Origin: a virus
IMG/VR virus record: IMGVR_UViG_3300030090_003995
Span: 1-64,000 of that record
Reading direction: 5' to 3' (one strand)
Length of the DNA stretch: 64,000 nucleotides
Shown here: piece after piece, positions 31,244-40,394 of the stretch
How the letters are laid out: every line of letters starts with the position of its first letter
Position numbering within the stretch: the stretch's first letter is position 1
The notes under the pieces: generated by a model
Seen by the model: the letters and a program-made list of their open reading frames with translations, nothing else
Databases searched by the model: none
Told to the model about the DNA's origin: nothing
Position numbers and translations under genes: made by a program

Positions 31244-31758
31244 ATACTGAAGAAATCTTGAAAAAGTTAAAAGAGATTCAAGTCGAGGCGATTAATAATC
31301 TACATAGTGATGATAAAGAAAGTCAACTTCAAGTCGCTGATAAAGAAAAATTACCGAATGAAGAACTTGTTGGTGGAGAAGAAGTTAAGATTAAAAGACC
31401 AAAGGCTGAAAATGTTAAAGTTCCTGATAGTTTAAGTCGAACAACACCAATGGCCGGCCCAACAAAATTCAATACGCCTGAAGAGGTTTATACAAGTGGT
31501 GAAAAGAAAAGCATTACAATTGAATCAATCCAAGCACAATTAGACGATTTAAAAAAGGATATGAATGCTGATAGATGGGGCGGAGAATTAGGTAATTTAT
31601 TAATGGAGGCTGAATCATATTTAACTGAGCATGAGCAAAACAGGCGAGAAGGTAAAATTAAATATGACCAACAGGATATTGATGAATTAAGGATTGAAAT
31701 TAATAGAAATCCTCCTAGCCCTGGCAATATTAGAAATGTCTTAGCCCGATTTCCGTGA
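31240..31758 (+). CDS. Hypothetical protein, 172 residues
   Basis: Starts MNTEEILKKLKEIQVEA, which has I-L-K but no Trp, so it is not counted as tagged. Middle part Pro-rich and probably disordered, C-terminal half helical. ATGA overlap upstream. Confidence 0.8.
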   Translation: MNTEEILKKLKEIQVEAINNLHSDDKESQLQVADKEKLPNEELVGGEEVKIKRPKAENVKVPDSLSRTTPMAGPTKFNTPEEVYTSGEKKSITIESIQAQLDDLKKDMNADRWGGELGNLLMEAESYLTEHEQNRREGKIKYDQQDIDELRIEINRNPPSPGNIRNVLARFP

Positions 31759-31763
31759 TTAGT

Positions 31764-34319
31764 ATGCCATTAAGCGGTCTTAGTTTTAGAAAAGAGAAAA
31801 ACCCTCTTTCTAGGCGTATTCAACGCCTATTTGAACAGATTAGGGCCGACTATCTATCTGCTAAACAACAACCTAAAGAATTCGCTAAAGATTGGGAAAA
31901 GGCAGTTGATAAACTAATAAACATTTATTCAGATATTGACGACCTTTCTTCTCAATTAAAAACTGTATTAGAAGAGAAAGATTTGAATTCTTCTGAAGCG
32001 AAGGATGCTACCTCTTCAACTGCCCAAAAAGTGTATAATGCTGTTAAAACTTTAAGATACGACAGTGACTACGTTAGAGACCCCTTTGTTAAAAAGTTTG
32101 GTAAAGAGGTTCTTGAGAAATTATTAGAGAGTAAAGCCCATCTTGCTCTATTTATCCATTGGTGTCTTAGAAATGACCGAAATGCACTTCCTAGAGAGTT
32201 TTGGGAGGAATACCTGCCCGAAGGTGACAAAATAACTGACGGGTATGAGGGTCTTGACCTACATGAGAAGGCGATAGTACCCTTCATTACTGAACATTAT
32301 GGGGATGGAAAAAATAGTCAAGGTGTTAAAGCAAAAGTTAAGGGGTCTATGGCCTTATTTAAGGATTTATACACACGTTTCTATTCCAAATCCGAGTGGG
32401 CCGAGTTACTTGGCCTCGATATTGAGAAGTCTGAAAAAGATAAAAGCGATATTAACTTCATGGTTCCAAATAAACCAATGTATAGGATTTTTGAGATTGA
32501 TGATATTAAAGAGTTACGCGGTTTTACTGGAGATTGGGTTGTTCAAGAAAAATATGATGGTATGCGAATACAATTACATAAAATTGATAATAAGGTGAAA
32601 ATCTTCTCATTTAATGGTAATGATATTACAGATAAATGTCCAGAACAAGTTAAAATTCTCAAAGAAAAGAAGTTTGGGGAATGTATCTTAGATGGGGAGT
32701 TAATGTTATCAACGAAAGAAAAGCCTCTTCCCCGCGCTCAAGTTATTGCTCATGTATTTAAGAATAAAGAAGTTGATGGGGAGTTAAAGGTTCATGTTTT
32801 TGATATTATGCGCCATAATGACCGTGATTTAGCAGATTCTCCTTTACAAGATAGAATTAACATTTTATTTCAAAATTATTCCATCCATTCGGATGAAAAA
32901 TTAGCGTTCCCATCTAAGAAAGACACGCGAATTGCAGATAGTTTAGAAGATATTCAACGTTATGGTAAAGAAATTATGAAAATTCCAACATCTGAGGGTG
33001 TTGTCATTAAAGATTTAACTTCTACTTACATTAAAGGTGCGAAAAAGAATCCTAAGTGGATAAAATGGAAAAAATTTGTTGATTTGGACCTTATTGTTTT
33101 AGATAAGAAAACAACTAAGTCTAATCTAAATTCTTATACTCTTGGGGCTGGCCCATTAACTATGGAACAGGCTCGCAGTTTACAATCTGAGAAGATAAAT
33201 GATAGATATTACTTAAATGTTGGGAAGGCTCTTAATACTAAGATAAATGTTGAAGTTGGTAAAATTGTTCGTGTGACTGTTGATGAAGTTAAGAAGAATA
33301 GAAAGGGCCAATATCGAGTATTTACTGCAAAAGTCATTGAGATTCCTGAAGTCGAACATCCTGATAAATTAATCACTTTAGAGTTGTTAGCCGGTGAAGG
33401 TGAAGTTAAAAATTATAAGGCTAAAGCATTAGAAAAGGGATATTCTATTACCGACGATATACATGGTGAAACAGAAGTTATTCTTAAGCATGATTTAGAC
33501 GGCTTTACAATTTATGGATTTAAAGATAATAACTTAATGTCAAAGAACGCGTTAGTAGATTTAGACCTTGTTAAAGAGCAAATTTCTGAATTAATAACAA
33601 AATATTCTAATCAAATGAAATCATTAATTATGACCATAATTAGAAGAAATGGTAATAAAATGACTTTAGAAGATATTATAGAAGAAGGGTTAAGAGATAA
33701 GAATTTTAAGAAGATTTATGAAAAACACTATGGTAGTCCTAAAGAATTAGGAAAGGCTATGAAAGATGACAAAATGGATGGTATAATTTTATTAGACAAT
33801 ATTCATTTTTCTACAGCAAATGAGAAGGAAGCCGAAAAAGTAGAAGTTGAGACTAACCCTGATGTTATTGTTAAGGAGTATAAAACTCCTGAAAAGTATA
33901 GAAAAGGTAATTTTAAATTGTATCTTAGAAAAGATGAAAACTTAAATTTAACCTTTCAATTAGGGGAAGAAGTTATTGGTTGGGAAATTCAAATTGACTC
34001 AATTGATAATGTATTTGATTTATTTGGTAAAGCAGGTAAGTACCCTGCTAGGATTCAAGAAACAGTTTCAAAGGAAAAACTAATTGATAAAGGTTCTGTT
34101 GAGTTAGGCGTACAAAGACATGGTTATCACGAATACATCTTAAAAGGCGAAAAGTTTGATACTAAACTTCATTTAAGAGTTGTCCCATTAAAGGACCAAA
34201 AACAATGGATAGCGTTTTCTAGTTTTGTAAAGGAACCTGTTGAACCCTCCACAGATGATGGTATATGGGATATTAGAGAGGATGAGAACAAGGATTTGTC
34301 CTTTGAAAGTCTTGAATAG
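31764..34319 (+). CDS. lig: ATP-dependent DNA ligase, extended
   Basis: 851 residues. N-terminal helical DNA-binding domain, then the nucleotidyltransferase: adenylated Lys263 in EKYDGMR, motif III ILDGEL (308-313), EGVVIK (411-416) and KWIKWKK (431-437), followed by an OB-fold to about residue 560. It seals nicks with ATP. The last about 290 residues are outside the usual 550-600-residue archaeal enzyme and carry NLNLTFQLGEEVIGWEIQID; unrecognised. ATG 31764 after GTGATT is preferred; GTG 31755 is possible. Odd location among head genes. Confidence 0.93.
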   Translation: MPLSGLSFRKEKNPLSRRIQRLFEQIRADYLSAKQQPKEFAKDWEKAVDKLINIYSDIDDLSSQLKTVLEEKDLNSSEAKDATSSTAQKVYNAVKTLRYDSDYVRDPFVKKFGKEVLEKLLESKAHLALFIHWCLRNDRNALPREFWEEYLPEGDKITDGYEGLDLHEKAIVPFITEHYGDGKNSQGVKAKVKGSMALFKDLYTRFYSKSEWAELLGLDIEKSEKDKSDINFMVPNKPMYRIFEIDDIKELRGFTGDWVVQEKYDGMRIQLHKIDNKVKIFSFNGNDITDKCPEQVKILKEKKFGECILDGELMLSTKEKPLPRAQVIAHVFKNKEVDGELKVHVFDIMRHNDRDLADSPLQDRINILFQNYSIHSDEKLAFPSKKDTRIADSLEDIQRYGKEIMKIPTSEGVVIKDLTSTYIKGAKKNPKWIKWKKFVDLDLIVLDKKTTKSNLNSYTLGAGPLTMEQARSLQSEKINDRYYLNVGKALNTKINVEVGKIVRVTVDEVKKNRKGQYRVFTAKVIEIPEVEHPDKLITLELLAGEGEVKNYKAKALEKGYSITDDIHGETEVILKHDLDGFTIYGFKDNNLMSKNALVDLDLVKEQISELITKYSNQMKSLIMTIIRRNGNKMTLEDIIEEGLRDKNFKKIYEKHYGSPKELGKAMKDDKMDGIILLDNIHFSTANEKEAEKVEVETNPDVIVKEYKTPEKYRKGNFKLYLRKDENLNLTFQLGEEVIGWEIQIDSIDNVFDLFGKAGKYPARIQETVSKEKLIDKGSVELGVQRHGYHEYILKGEKFDTKLHLRVVPLKDQKQWIAFSSFVKEPVEPSTDDGIWDIREDENKDLSFESLE

Positions 34320-34355
34320 GTTTCGCTTTAAGTAGTCAATCGGAGATGGTGATTC

Positions 34356-35693
34356 ATGGCGAGCGCAACGCTTCAACAAAGTGCGACAATTAGAACAAAT
34401 AATCCTTCTGATTTTCAAATAATTAAATCTGATGATTTATACATTGGTGGATATGCTTCTATTGAATTAGTAGATAAGCAAAACGATTTAATTACATTAG
34501 AAGCATTAAATGATGCTGTTAAAAAATTCATGCAAGCACCAAGATACAGAAACGTTATGAATAATCATTCAAATGTTCAAGTTGGTGAAGTAGTCAAAGA
34601 ATATCGAGATAAGACAGGAAAATTATGGAAAACTGATGTTGATGATGTTGGTTTTTTTGTTGTAATAAAATTAAGAGATGATATTGAGAAGGCTAAAGAA
34701 GTTAGTCGGGACATTAGAAAAGGTACTCTTCGTTCTTTCAGCATTGGGGGTCAAGCACTCGAAAAGCGTAAACGAGAGAATGATGAATTAGGAAAGTTTA
34801 ATGAAATTAGTAAATTGGAATTGCATGAAGTAACTATTTGTGAAAAAGGCATTAATCCAGAAGCAAAATTTGATATTCTAAAACAAGACAGTGGTGATAA
34901 CATGACCGAAGTTACAAAAGCGTTAGAAGAACTAAACTCTCTCTTAAAAGAAATTAGAGGAGAAAGTGTATCAAAAGCCCCTAATCCAAAATCGGAAGAG
35001 GGATTTGAAATGCAAGAATTACCGGAAGGTGAAGAAAAAATGACAAGTGAATATTTAGACACTGAAGAAGAAACTGAAGAATCACCTGAAATGCTAGAAA
35101 TGGCAGAAGGTGAAGAAGAGGAAATGATGGAATTAGCCTCAAGCGAAGAAGATGACCCTGAAAAGGAATTAAAGAGCAAAACAAGCCATACCCATGAAAC
35201 ACAATTAGTGGATGAGGCTGGTCTAGAAGTTGTAGTGGGTGGACAACCTTCAACAAAACATGGACAGCGTAAAGATATGGGGATTCCTGCCGGAACTGAA
35301 ACCAAAAAGTCCATTTATGGTGGAGATACACCAACACTCGATTTGAGTCCTGAGAATCTTGAAAAGGCTTATGCTGAATTTAAGGCTGAGCAAATGGAAA
35401 AAATGGCTTACAATGATATTAAGTCGTCTTTCCAAGCACGATTCGATGCTGAAGTTGCAGCAAAAGCAGATTCAATCGAGAAGGCAAACTATGACCCACG
35501 AAGTGAGGTCAACGAACTTAAAAAGCAGTTTAGTGAGTTAATTGACACACTAAAGGGTGAGAAGGAAAATGTTATCCGAAAGCAACAAGAGGCTGTTGAT
35601 AACCTAAACATTCCTTCAGGTGATGATTTGGCTAAGATGGATTGGAATGAAGTCCATTTGGCTATGGCTCGACTAGAGCGCAATTTCCGCTGA
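34356..35693 (+). CDS. Prohead protease (XkdF-like) fused to scaffold
   Basis: 445 residues. About 20-180 is a HK97/XkdF-type serine protease: GGYASIELVDKQNDLI, NNHSN (His71), then RSFSIGG (candidate Ser127/Ser129) and ELHEVTICEKGINPEA. About 190-445 is acidic, helical and disordered, as in scaffolds that form the procapsid core and are digested. It ends DLAKMDWNEVHLAMARLERN. Lies directly before the major capsid gene, as usual. Cleavage sites are not predictable from here. Confidence 0.92.
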   Translation: MASATLQQSATIRTNNPSDFQIIKSDDLYIGGYASIELVDKQNDLITLEALNDAVKKFMQAPRYRNVMNNHSNVQVGEVVKEYRDKTGKLWKTDVDDVGFFVVIKLRDDIEKAKEVSRDIRKGTLRSFSIGGQALEKRKRENDELGKFNEISKLELHEVTICEKGINPEAKFDILKQDSGDNMTEVTKALEELNSLLKEIRGESVSKAPNPKSEEGFEMQELPEGEEKMTSEYLDTEEETEESPEMLEMAEGEEEEMMELASSEEDDPEKELKSKTSHTHETQLVDEAGLEVVVGGQPSTKHGQRKDMGIPAGTETKKSIYGGDTPTLDLSPENLEKAYAEFKAEQMEKMAYNDIKSSFQARFDAEVAAKADSIEKANYDPRSEVNELKKQFSELIDTLKGEKENVIRKQQEAVDNLNIPSGDDLAKMDWNEVHLAMARLERNFR

Positions 35694-35721
35694 ATACGGA
35701 TTAAAAAAAAGGTGATTAAAA

Positions 35722-37086
35722 ATGGTAAAATATATTAACACTATCGCTGACCTTGAACAAGCCACTTACGGTACGTTTGGTGGAAATAGCGACATTCTGA
35801 AAAGTGGTGGGTCTTTACTCGGACTTCACACAGCACACGATACAAACGCAACAAACGCATTTGTTGGAACTGCGGCTTCAAACCTCAGTAACTTGTATAA
35901 CGTAATTTATGGACAGAAAGTTTGGTCAATGCTCAATCAAGAGATTAACCCACTTTCTATTCTTCCTAAGCGACCATACACTTCAAGCGGTTGGCGCGTA
36001 TTAATTGACCGACCTGCTGGTGGAAGTGCTGCGGCTTTTGCGATTGGAACGCAAGATATTACTGCAACTCCAACTGCTGATATGAGCGCACCTTCAGCCG
36101 ATAGTATCGGTGGTGTGAAAGAAAACCACGCTTTGAATAGTGTTGGACTTTCTGAACTATCTCCAGAATATGCGACCTTATTTATGAGTCCTAAGACTGT
36201 TGCGCATATGTTCGGTTATTCCGAAGTTGCAGCAGAAATGGCGAAAATTGATGATGGTATCGGTGATATTCGTAACATTGTTCGTGAAGATATGGGTAAA
36301 TTCCACGCTGAGGTTCAGTCCAAAATGCTTGTAATGCCTCTTGAAAATTACGACCACTCAAGTTATGCAGATATTGAATTAAACTACACTTCATTATTGA
36401 AGATTGTAGCAAGTAGTCAAGAAATGGAGGCTATGATTGATGCAGGTATGCACGGTTCAATGGGTGGTTCTTCATCAACAGGCGGTTTAGTAGACCAAAT
36501 GAGTTATTTGTATGGAAACAATTCTCGTGATTTGGTTGCAAATGCTTACAATGAATCATATATGGATGCTTATGTCAATTATGGTAGTGGATATGCTGCT
36601 GGCGATGTTCGAGCATTAACTCTAACTTTGCTTAATACTACTTTGCAGAACCTCCGAACAAACGGTGGTACGCCAAAGTGTATCTTAACTGGATATGATA
36701 CAATTCAAGCAATTGCTGATTTGTTACAGTCCCAAGAACGATTTATGGAGCGAAAAGAAATTGTTCCTACACATAATGGTGTTCGTGGTGTAAAGGGCCG
36801 AGAAGTCGGTTTCCGAGTAGCGACATATTTCGATATTCCGCTAATTCCATGTAAAGATATGGCAAGCACAGGTGAAGCAACAGGTAAACTAAGCGATTTA
36901 TTGTTCTTAGACACTGACCATCTTTGGATGGCTGTAATGAAACCAACTCAATACTTTGAGGATGGTATTAATTCTGGAAACCCATTCGGTGTTGGCGCAC
37001 TTGGAAACAAGGCCATGTTCCGAACAATGGGCGAAACTGGCTGTACTTTCTTTAAGGGACAAGGCAAGATTACTAACGTGAACTGA
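35722..37086 (+). CDS. Major capsid protein (HK97-fold candidate)
   Basis: 454 residues. Position directly after the protease/scaffold, length, and Gly/Ala/Thr-rich composition identify it. Segments consistent with the HK97 fold are ILPKRPYTSSGWRVLIDRPA and LFLDTDHLWMAVMKPTQYFE near the C-terminus. Ribosome-binding site AGGTGATTAAAAATG is optimal, and the gene uses more C-ending codons than its neighbours, as expected for the most abundant protein. The fold itself cannot be proven from sequence here. Confidence 0.9.
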   Translation: MVKYINTIADLEQATYGTFGGNSDILKSGGSLLGLHTAHDTNATNAFVGTAASNLSNLYNVIYGQKVWSMLNQEINPLSILPKRPYTSSGWRVLIDRPAGGSAAAFAIGTQDITATPTADMSAPSADSIGGVKENHALNSVGLSELSPEYATLFMSPKTVAHMFGYSEVAAEMAKIDDGIGDIRNIVREDMGKFHAEVQSKMLVMPLENYDHSSYADIELNYTSLLKIVASSQEMEAMIDAGMHGSMGGSSSTGGLVDQMSYLYGNNSRDLVANAYNESYMDAYVNYGSGYAAGDVRALTLTLLNTTLQNLRTNGGTPKCILTGYDTIQAIADLLQSQERFMERKEIVPTHNGVRGVKGREVGFRVATYFDIPLIPCKDMASTGEATGKLSDLLFLDTDHLWMAVMKPTQYFEDGINSGNPFGVGALGNKAMFRTMGETGCTFFKGQGKITNVN

Positions 37087-37121
37087 GGCTTTTTAGTCAT
37101 TAAAATAAAAGGTGATTAAAA

Positions 37122-37472
37122 ATGACAACACATACGGTAACTATTTTAACAGACCATAAAGGTGTAGCAAAGCCAAAAGTTAGTGGAGATGAATACGTCG
37201 TTGATGTTTGTGTAGATAGCACAAATATGCCATCAGGTGGAGTGACAGTTTCAGCATCAGAATGTGGATTAGCAACAATTCACTGTGTAACAGTAACAGG
37301 GGCAGAGAACGGTAATCATTACAAAATTGTTCCAGAAATTGCGGCAGAAACAGGGGCTTATGCTTCATCATCATCATTTAAACTACATTATGCTGATGAT
37401 TTAAGTAGCGGTTCAACAACAAGCGATACTAACGTAGGTTCAGTAAGGGTTCGTGTTTGGGGCTTAATTTGA
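37122..37472 (+). CDS. Candidate capsid decoration protein
   Basis: 116 residues, nearly all beta-strand pattern (HTVTILTDHKGVAKPKVSG, VRVRVWGLI), no charged helices. Directly follows the major capsid gene with the same strong ribosome-binding site, as head-decoration proteins do. Assignment by context and composition. Confidence 0.75.
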   Translation: MTTHTVTILTDHKGVAKPKVSGDEYVVDVCVDSTNMPSGGVTVSASECGLATIHCVTVTGAENGNHYKIVPEIAAETGAYASSSSFKLHYADDLSSGSTTSDTNVGSVRVRVWGLI

Positions 37473-37483
37473 GGTGATTTGGT

Positions 37484-37864
37484 TTGGCTAGACTATTGCT
37501 AAAAGACAGTAATCCAGAAAAATACGTGACAACACGTAAAACTGGAAGATTGAAAAGAGGTGAGTCTGCTGAATTATCTGCTGATAACATTGTAGCGTTC
37601 TTAGGAACGGAACATTGGGAAGTAACATTGAGTGAAGAAGAAGTTAATGGGTTAAGTGATAAGAAATTAGCATTAGCACAAAGACTACTTAATTTGAAAT
37701 CGAAAGAAGCGGTGTTAAACGCACTACTTCCTGAAAAGACAATCGTTCAAACGGTTACTTCAGCAGTTACTTCAACGGTAAAATCAGTAACGCCCACTTT
37801 GAATAAAAAGGTGACTAAGGAAGAAACTTCGGATGAGGCTATTTTAGCCGATGATTCCGAATGA
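37484..37864 (+). CDS. Hypothetical head-region protein, 126 residues
   Basis: Start TTG 37484, five bases after GAGGTGAT. The N-terminal half is strand-rich (KYVTTRKTGRLKRGESAEL), the C-terminal half a helix and a Thr/Val-rich tail. Possible head-completion or accessory protein. Confidence 0.78.
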   Translation: MARLLLKDSNPEKYVTTRKTGRLKRGESAELSADNIVAFLGTEHWEVTLSEEEVNGLSDKKLALAQRLLNLKSKEAVLNALLPEKTIVQTVTSAVTSTVKSVTPTLNKKVTKEETSDEAILADDSE

Positions 37865-37890
37865 TTCCGAATGGTTAATATGGTGGTCTG

Positions 37891-37913
37891 CCTCTCCCCA
37901 ATACGGGGAGGGG
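37891..37913 (+). terminator. GC-rich hairpin after capsid genes
   Basis: CCTCTCCCC pairs with GGGGAGGGG (one T-G pair) around AATAC. Strong for this AT-rich genome, lying in a 75-base gap after the capsid genes. No T-run, so it may attenuate transcription or stabilise the capsid mRNA end rather than fully terminate. Confidence 0.55.
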
Positions 37914-37939
37914 TGGCCCCAATTAAATAGGTGATAAAA

Positions 37940-38284
37940 ATGAGTCATGCAGGATGTAGAAGTAGTGGTTTAATTACCGCAGATACGTTAGTTAATACAG
38001 GTCAATGTAAGTTAATTAGTTTTCATGGTTATAATAATCATGCGACCGATGCTTGCACAATTAAAATTTATGATAATACTGCCGCAAGCAATCCACAAAT
38101 AGCAGAAATTTATTTGCCCGGAAAATTGTCATCTGTTATGGATGATACATCAGGTGGCGACCAAGAGGCTAGGACCGCAACGGCGGTTAATTTTGAATGT
38201 GATTTTCATGCTATTCTTTGTAGAAATGGAATTTATGTTGATGTAACAGGTGGAACACCTCGAATATTTATTGAGTTTGCATAA
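37940..38284 (+). CDS. Small beta-rich structural protein candidate
   Basis: 114 residues, beta-rich (CKLISFHGYNNHATDACTIK, IFIEFA at the end). Resembles small head or tail decoration proteins of phages in composition. ATG 37940 with GGTGAT upstream. Confidence 0.75.
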   Translation: MSHAGCRSSGLITADTLVNTGQCKLISFHGYNNHATDACTIKIYDNTAASNPQIAEIYLPGKLSSVMDDTSGGDQEARTATAVNFECDFHAILCRNGIYVDVTGGTPRIFIEFA

Positions 38285-38293
38285 GGTGGTTAA

Positions 38294-38668
38294 ATGGCAG
38301 CAATTAATAAAGATACTAGACTAGTTATGACGATTTTATTCGTCGGTGCAGTAAGTGGAATGAATGTGTATTTCTATGCCAATTATGGCGCAGAATTACC
38401 TTGGACACCATTAAGTCATGCTGTGTTATTTTCTCTAATTACGATTGGGTTTGTAATGGGAATTAAAGCAGTATTTGACTTAATTATGAACGACAGGATG
38501 GAATTATGGTTACTTGATAGAAAAATTAATATGTATTGGGAAAAGCGCAAGAGAGAAGAAACTCAACGAAATAAAATTGTTGATTCTATGCGCCAATATA
38601 ATATGAACCCGTATATGCAAAATAACCAAGAAGTGCCAGCAGTTTTTCTTGAAGGTATTGAGCCTTGA
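38294..38668 (+). CDS. Membrane protein with two spans
   Basis: 124 residues: two hydrophobic helices at about 10-32 and 40-62, then a basic soluble tail. Two spans with a charged tail would suit a holin, but no lysis enzyme is seen in the window, so the role stays open. Confidence 0.8.
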   Translation: MAAINKDTRLVMTILFVGAVSGMNVYFYANYGAELPWTPLSHAVLFSLITIGFVMGIKAVFDLIMNDRMELWLLDRKINMYWEKRKREETQRNKIVDSMRQYNMNPYMQNNQEVPAVFLEGIEP

Positions 38669-38680
38669 TGGGGAATAGAT

Positions 38681-38893
38681 GTGCTTTTAGACTTATTTGG
38701 TTTAGATGAAACGTCTGTTGCTTATGATATGACAAGAGCGCATTCTGCTGATATATTATTTCTAAAAATGAGAGCAATTATGTGGTGTATAACAACAGGT
38801 GTTGGGGCATTATTAATTGGTAATATATGTGGAGTATTTGGAATTAATTTCTTTGGTATGACTTGGGAATGGTTAACAGGGTTGTGGCATTAA
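38681..38893 (+). CDS. Small membrane protein, 70 residues
   Basis: Start GTG 38681. One hydrophobic span, about 33-58 (AIMWCITTGVGALLIGNICG), preceded by a soluble N-terminus. Paired with the preceding two-span protein. Its stop overlaps the next start (TAATG). Confidence 0.75.
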   Translation: MLLDLFGLDETSVAYDMTRAHSADILFLKMRAIMWCITTGVGALLIGNICGVFGINFFGMTWEWLTGLWH

Positions 38894-39249
38894 TGAGTTG
38901 GCAAGATATTTTAAAGAATGATGAAAGAAACCCTAAATTTAGGGAAGGAGATGAATTGGAGGGCTATTGGATTAGTGATTATATTAGTGATTATATTTTT
39001 GAGGGAAATAAATTACGCTCGGGTAATAGTTGGTGGGAAGAAGCCGCTGGTGAAGATTACTTGGATAAGTTATTAAAAGAATTCATAGAAAGTGGTGAAG
39101 AATATACTAAAGAAGCAGTAGATAAATGGTTGGAGAAAAATATAAGTCAAGAAGAATTTAATAGAATGGCTAAAGAAATTAGAGATGATGATTACGGCCC
39201 AGACTATGAAGATTTTGGACCGGTTGAAGGATATAAAGATTATTATTAG
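38893..39249 (+). CDS. W-tag protein, 118 residues
   Basis: Tag MSWQDILKND, then acidic sequence with the direct repeat WISDYISDYIFE. Start at the TAATG overlap; the longer frame from 38863 is rejected. Unrecognised. Confidence 0.86.
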   Translation: MSWQDILKNDERNPKFREGDELEGYWISDYISDYIFEGNKLRSGNSWWEEAAGEDYLDKLLKEFIESGEEYTKEAVDKWLEKNISQEEFNRMAKEIRDDDYGPDYEDFGPVEGYKDYY

Positions 39250-39258
39250 GTGATTAAA

Positions 39259-39432
39259 ATGAGTTGGTTTGATACATTAAAAATGCACTGTGGAACTAAA
39301 CAGAAAGTAGATGATGATTTTGAAAAAACAAAAGGAATTGCTAGACAGTTACGGCCTGATTTCAAACCTGATTTTAAAGAAAAAGATACCAAAAAGTACG
39401 GAATTAAACATCAAATACGTAGAGGTCAATAG
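39259..39432 (+). CDS. W-tag protein, 57 residues
   Basis: Tag MSWFDTLKMH, then a short basic segment. ATG 39259 after AGGTGATTAAA. Unrecognised. Confidence 0.82.
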   Translation: MSWFDTLKMHCGTKQKVDDDFEKTKGIARQLRPDFKPDFKEKDTKKYGIKHQIRRGQ

Positions 39433-39442
39433 GTGATTTCAT

Positions 39443-40111
39443 GTGTCAGTTGTTGCAGGTTTCGCAATTGTTTGTTTAGAAGCGGCAGGTTCATTTTGGA
39501 AAAAATTTCACGCAATTAATTTTGGAGTCTATGGTGCATCAAGAGTTGGAAAAACTACTTTACATAGACAATTACGAACAAGAGGAGAAGTACCTGAAAT
39601 CAAAAAAAGAACGGTCGGTTTAGAAAGAGCAACAAGAAAACTGGTTAAAATTGATAAAGATATGCACACAATCAAAGCCGCAGATATTGGAGGAGAATCA
39701 GCATATTGGAATCTTTGGAAAAAAGATATGAGAAAAAGAAAACCAAAACACGTTATATTCATGATAGACCATCGGCATTTAGAAAGTAATGTAAATATGG
39801 ATAACCAATTAGCATGGCAGTATTTTGTTGATTTAATTTGTGACCCATATTGGAGAGATGGAAAGAAAAAGAAAAGAAAAAAGGATAAAGATTATCCAAA
39901 GTCTATTGGTATATGGGCAAATAAATACGATTTATGGGGGAAAGAAAATGGATTCAACGACATTTCAAAACACCCTATTTTTGAACCATTCGCGTATGGA
40001 ATGCAACGACTTAATGAAATTGGAATACCTTGTTTCAAATATGTCGTTAGTGCAAAATCCGACCCTGAAATGGTATATCGCGGAGTAATGACAATGTGTG
40101 ATGATTATTAA
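39443..40111 (+). CDS. Small Ras/Arf-like GTPase
   Basis: 222 residues with a complete GTPase motif set: G1 GASRVGKT (31-38), G3 DIGGE (81-85), G4 NKYD (160-163), G5 SAK (203-205). DIGGE in place of DxxGQ lacks the usual catalytic Gln. Between G3 and G4 is a Lys-rich loop (about 140-149). It should bind and probably hydrolyse GTP; partner unknown. Start GTG 39443 after AGGTGAT. It has a hydrophobic N-terminus (VVAGFAIVCLEAAG) and lies between tagged genes. Confidence 0.85.
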   Translation: MSVVAGFAIVCLEAAGSFWKKFHAINFGVYGASRVGKTTLHRQLRTRGEVPEIKKRTVGLERATRKLVKIDKDMHTIKAADIGGESAYWNLWKKDMRKRKPKHVIFMIDHRHLESNVNMDNQLAWQYFVDLICDPYWRDGKKKKRKKDKDYPKSIGIWANKYDLWGKENGFNDISKHPIFEPFAYGMQRLNEIGIPCFKYVVSAKSDPEMVYRGVMTMCDDY

Positions 40112-40121
40112 GGTGATTAAA

Positions 40122-40385
40122 ATGAGTTGGCAAGATATATTAAAGGATGATGCAAAATGGGGCAGAATCCATCAACATCTAAAAGATAAATTAGAAGAAT
40201 ATAAACGTGACTACCCGTCTGCAAACACTTTAAGTTTTAATAAATTTGACGAAATTTATGAAGATATTATACAGGCGGCTATTGAGGATGAACAACGTCT
40301 ACAAAAATTGGCTAAATATGCAGGATTTAGTCATTTTAATCCTCAACATCAAGGAAAAAGTGATGTGGTGGCGTTTTACTATTAG
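40122..40385 (+). CDS. W-tag protein, 87 residues
   Basis: Tag MSWQDILKDD; helical body. ATG 40122 with AGGTGATTAAA; the frame extending to 40098 overlaps the GTPase gene. Unrecognised. Confidence 0.86.
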   Translation: MSWQDILKDDAKWGRIHQHLKDKLEEYKRDYPSANTLSFNKFDEIYEDIIQAAIEDEQRLQKLAKYAGFSHFNPQHQGKSDVVAFYY

Positions 40386-40394
40386 GTGATTAAT

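Noticed and set aside
31240-31758. Counting the MNTEEILKKL start as another W tag
   Set aside because: It has I-L-K but lacks the tryptophan that is present in every other member.
34751-35314. 187-residue Ser-rich minus-strand frame
   Set aside because: Mirror of the acidic scaffold region of the protease gene; Glu/Asp codons read backwards give Ser/Phe/Leu.
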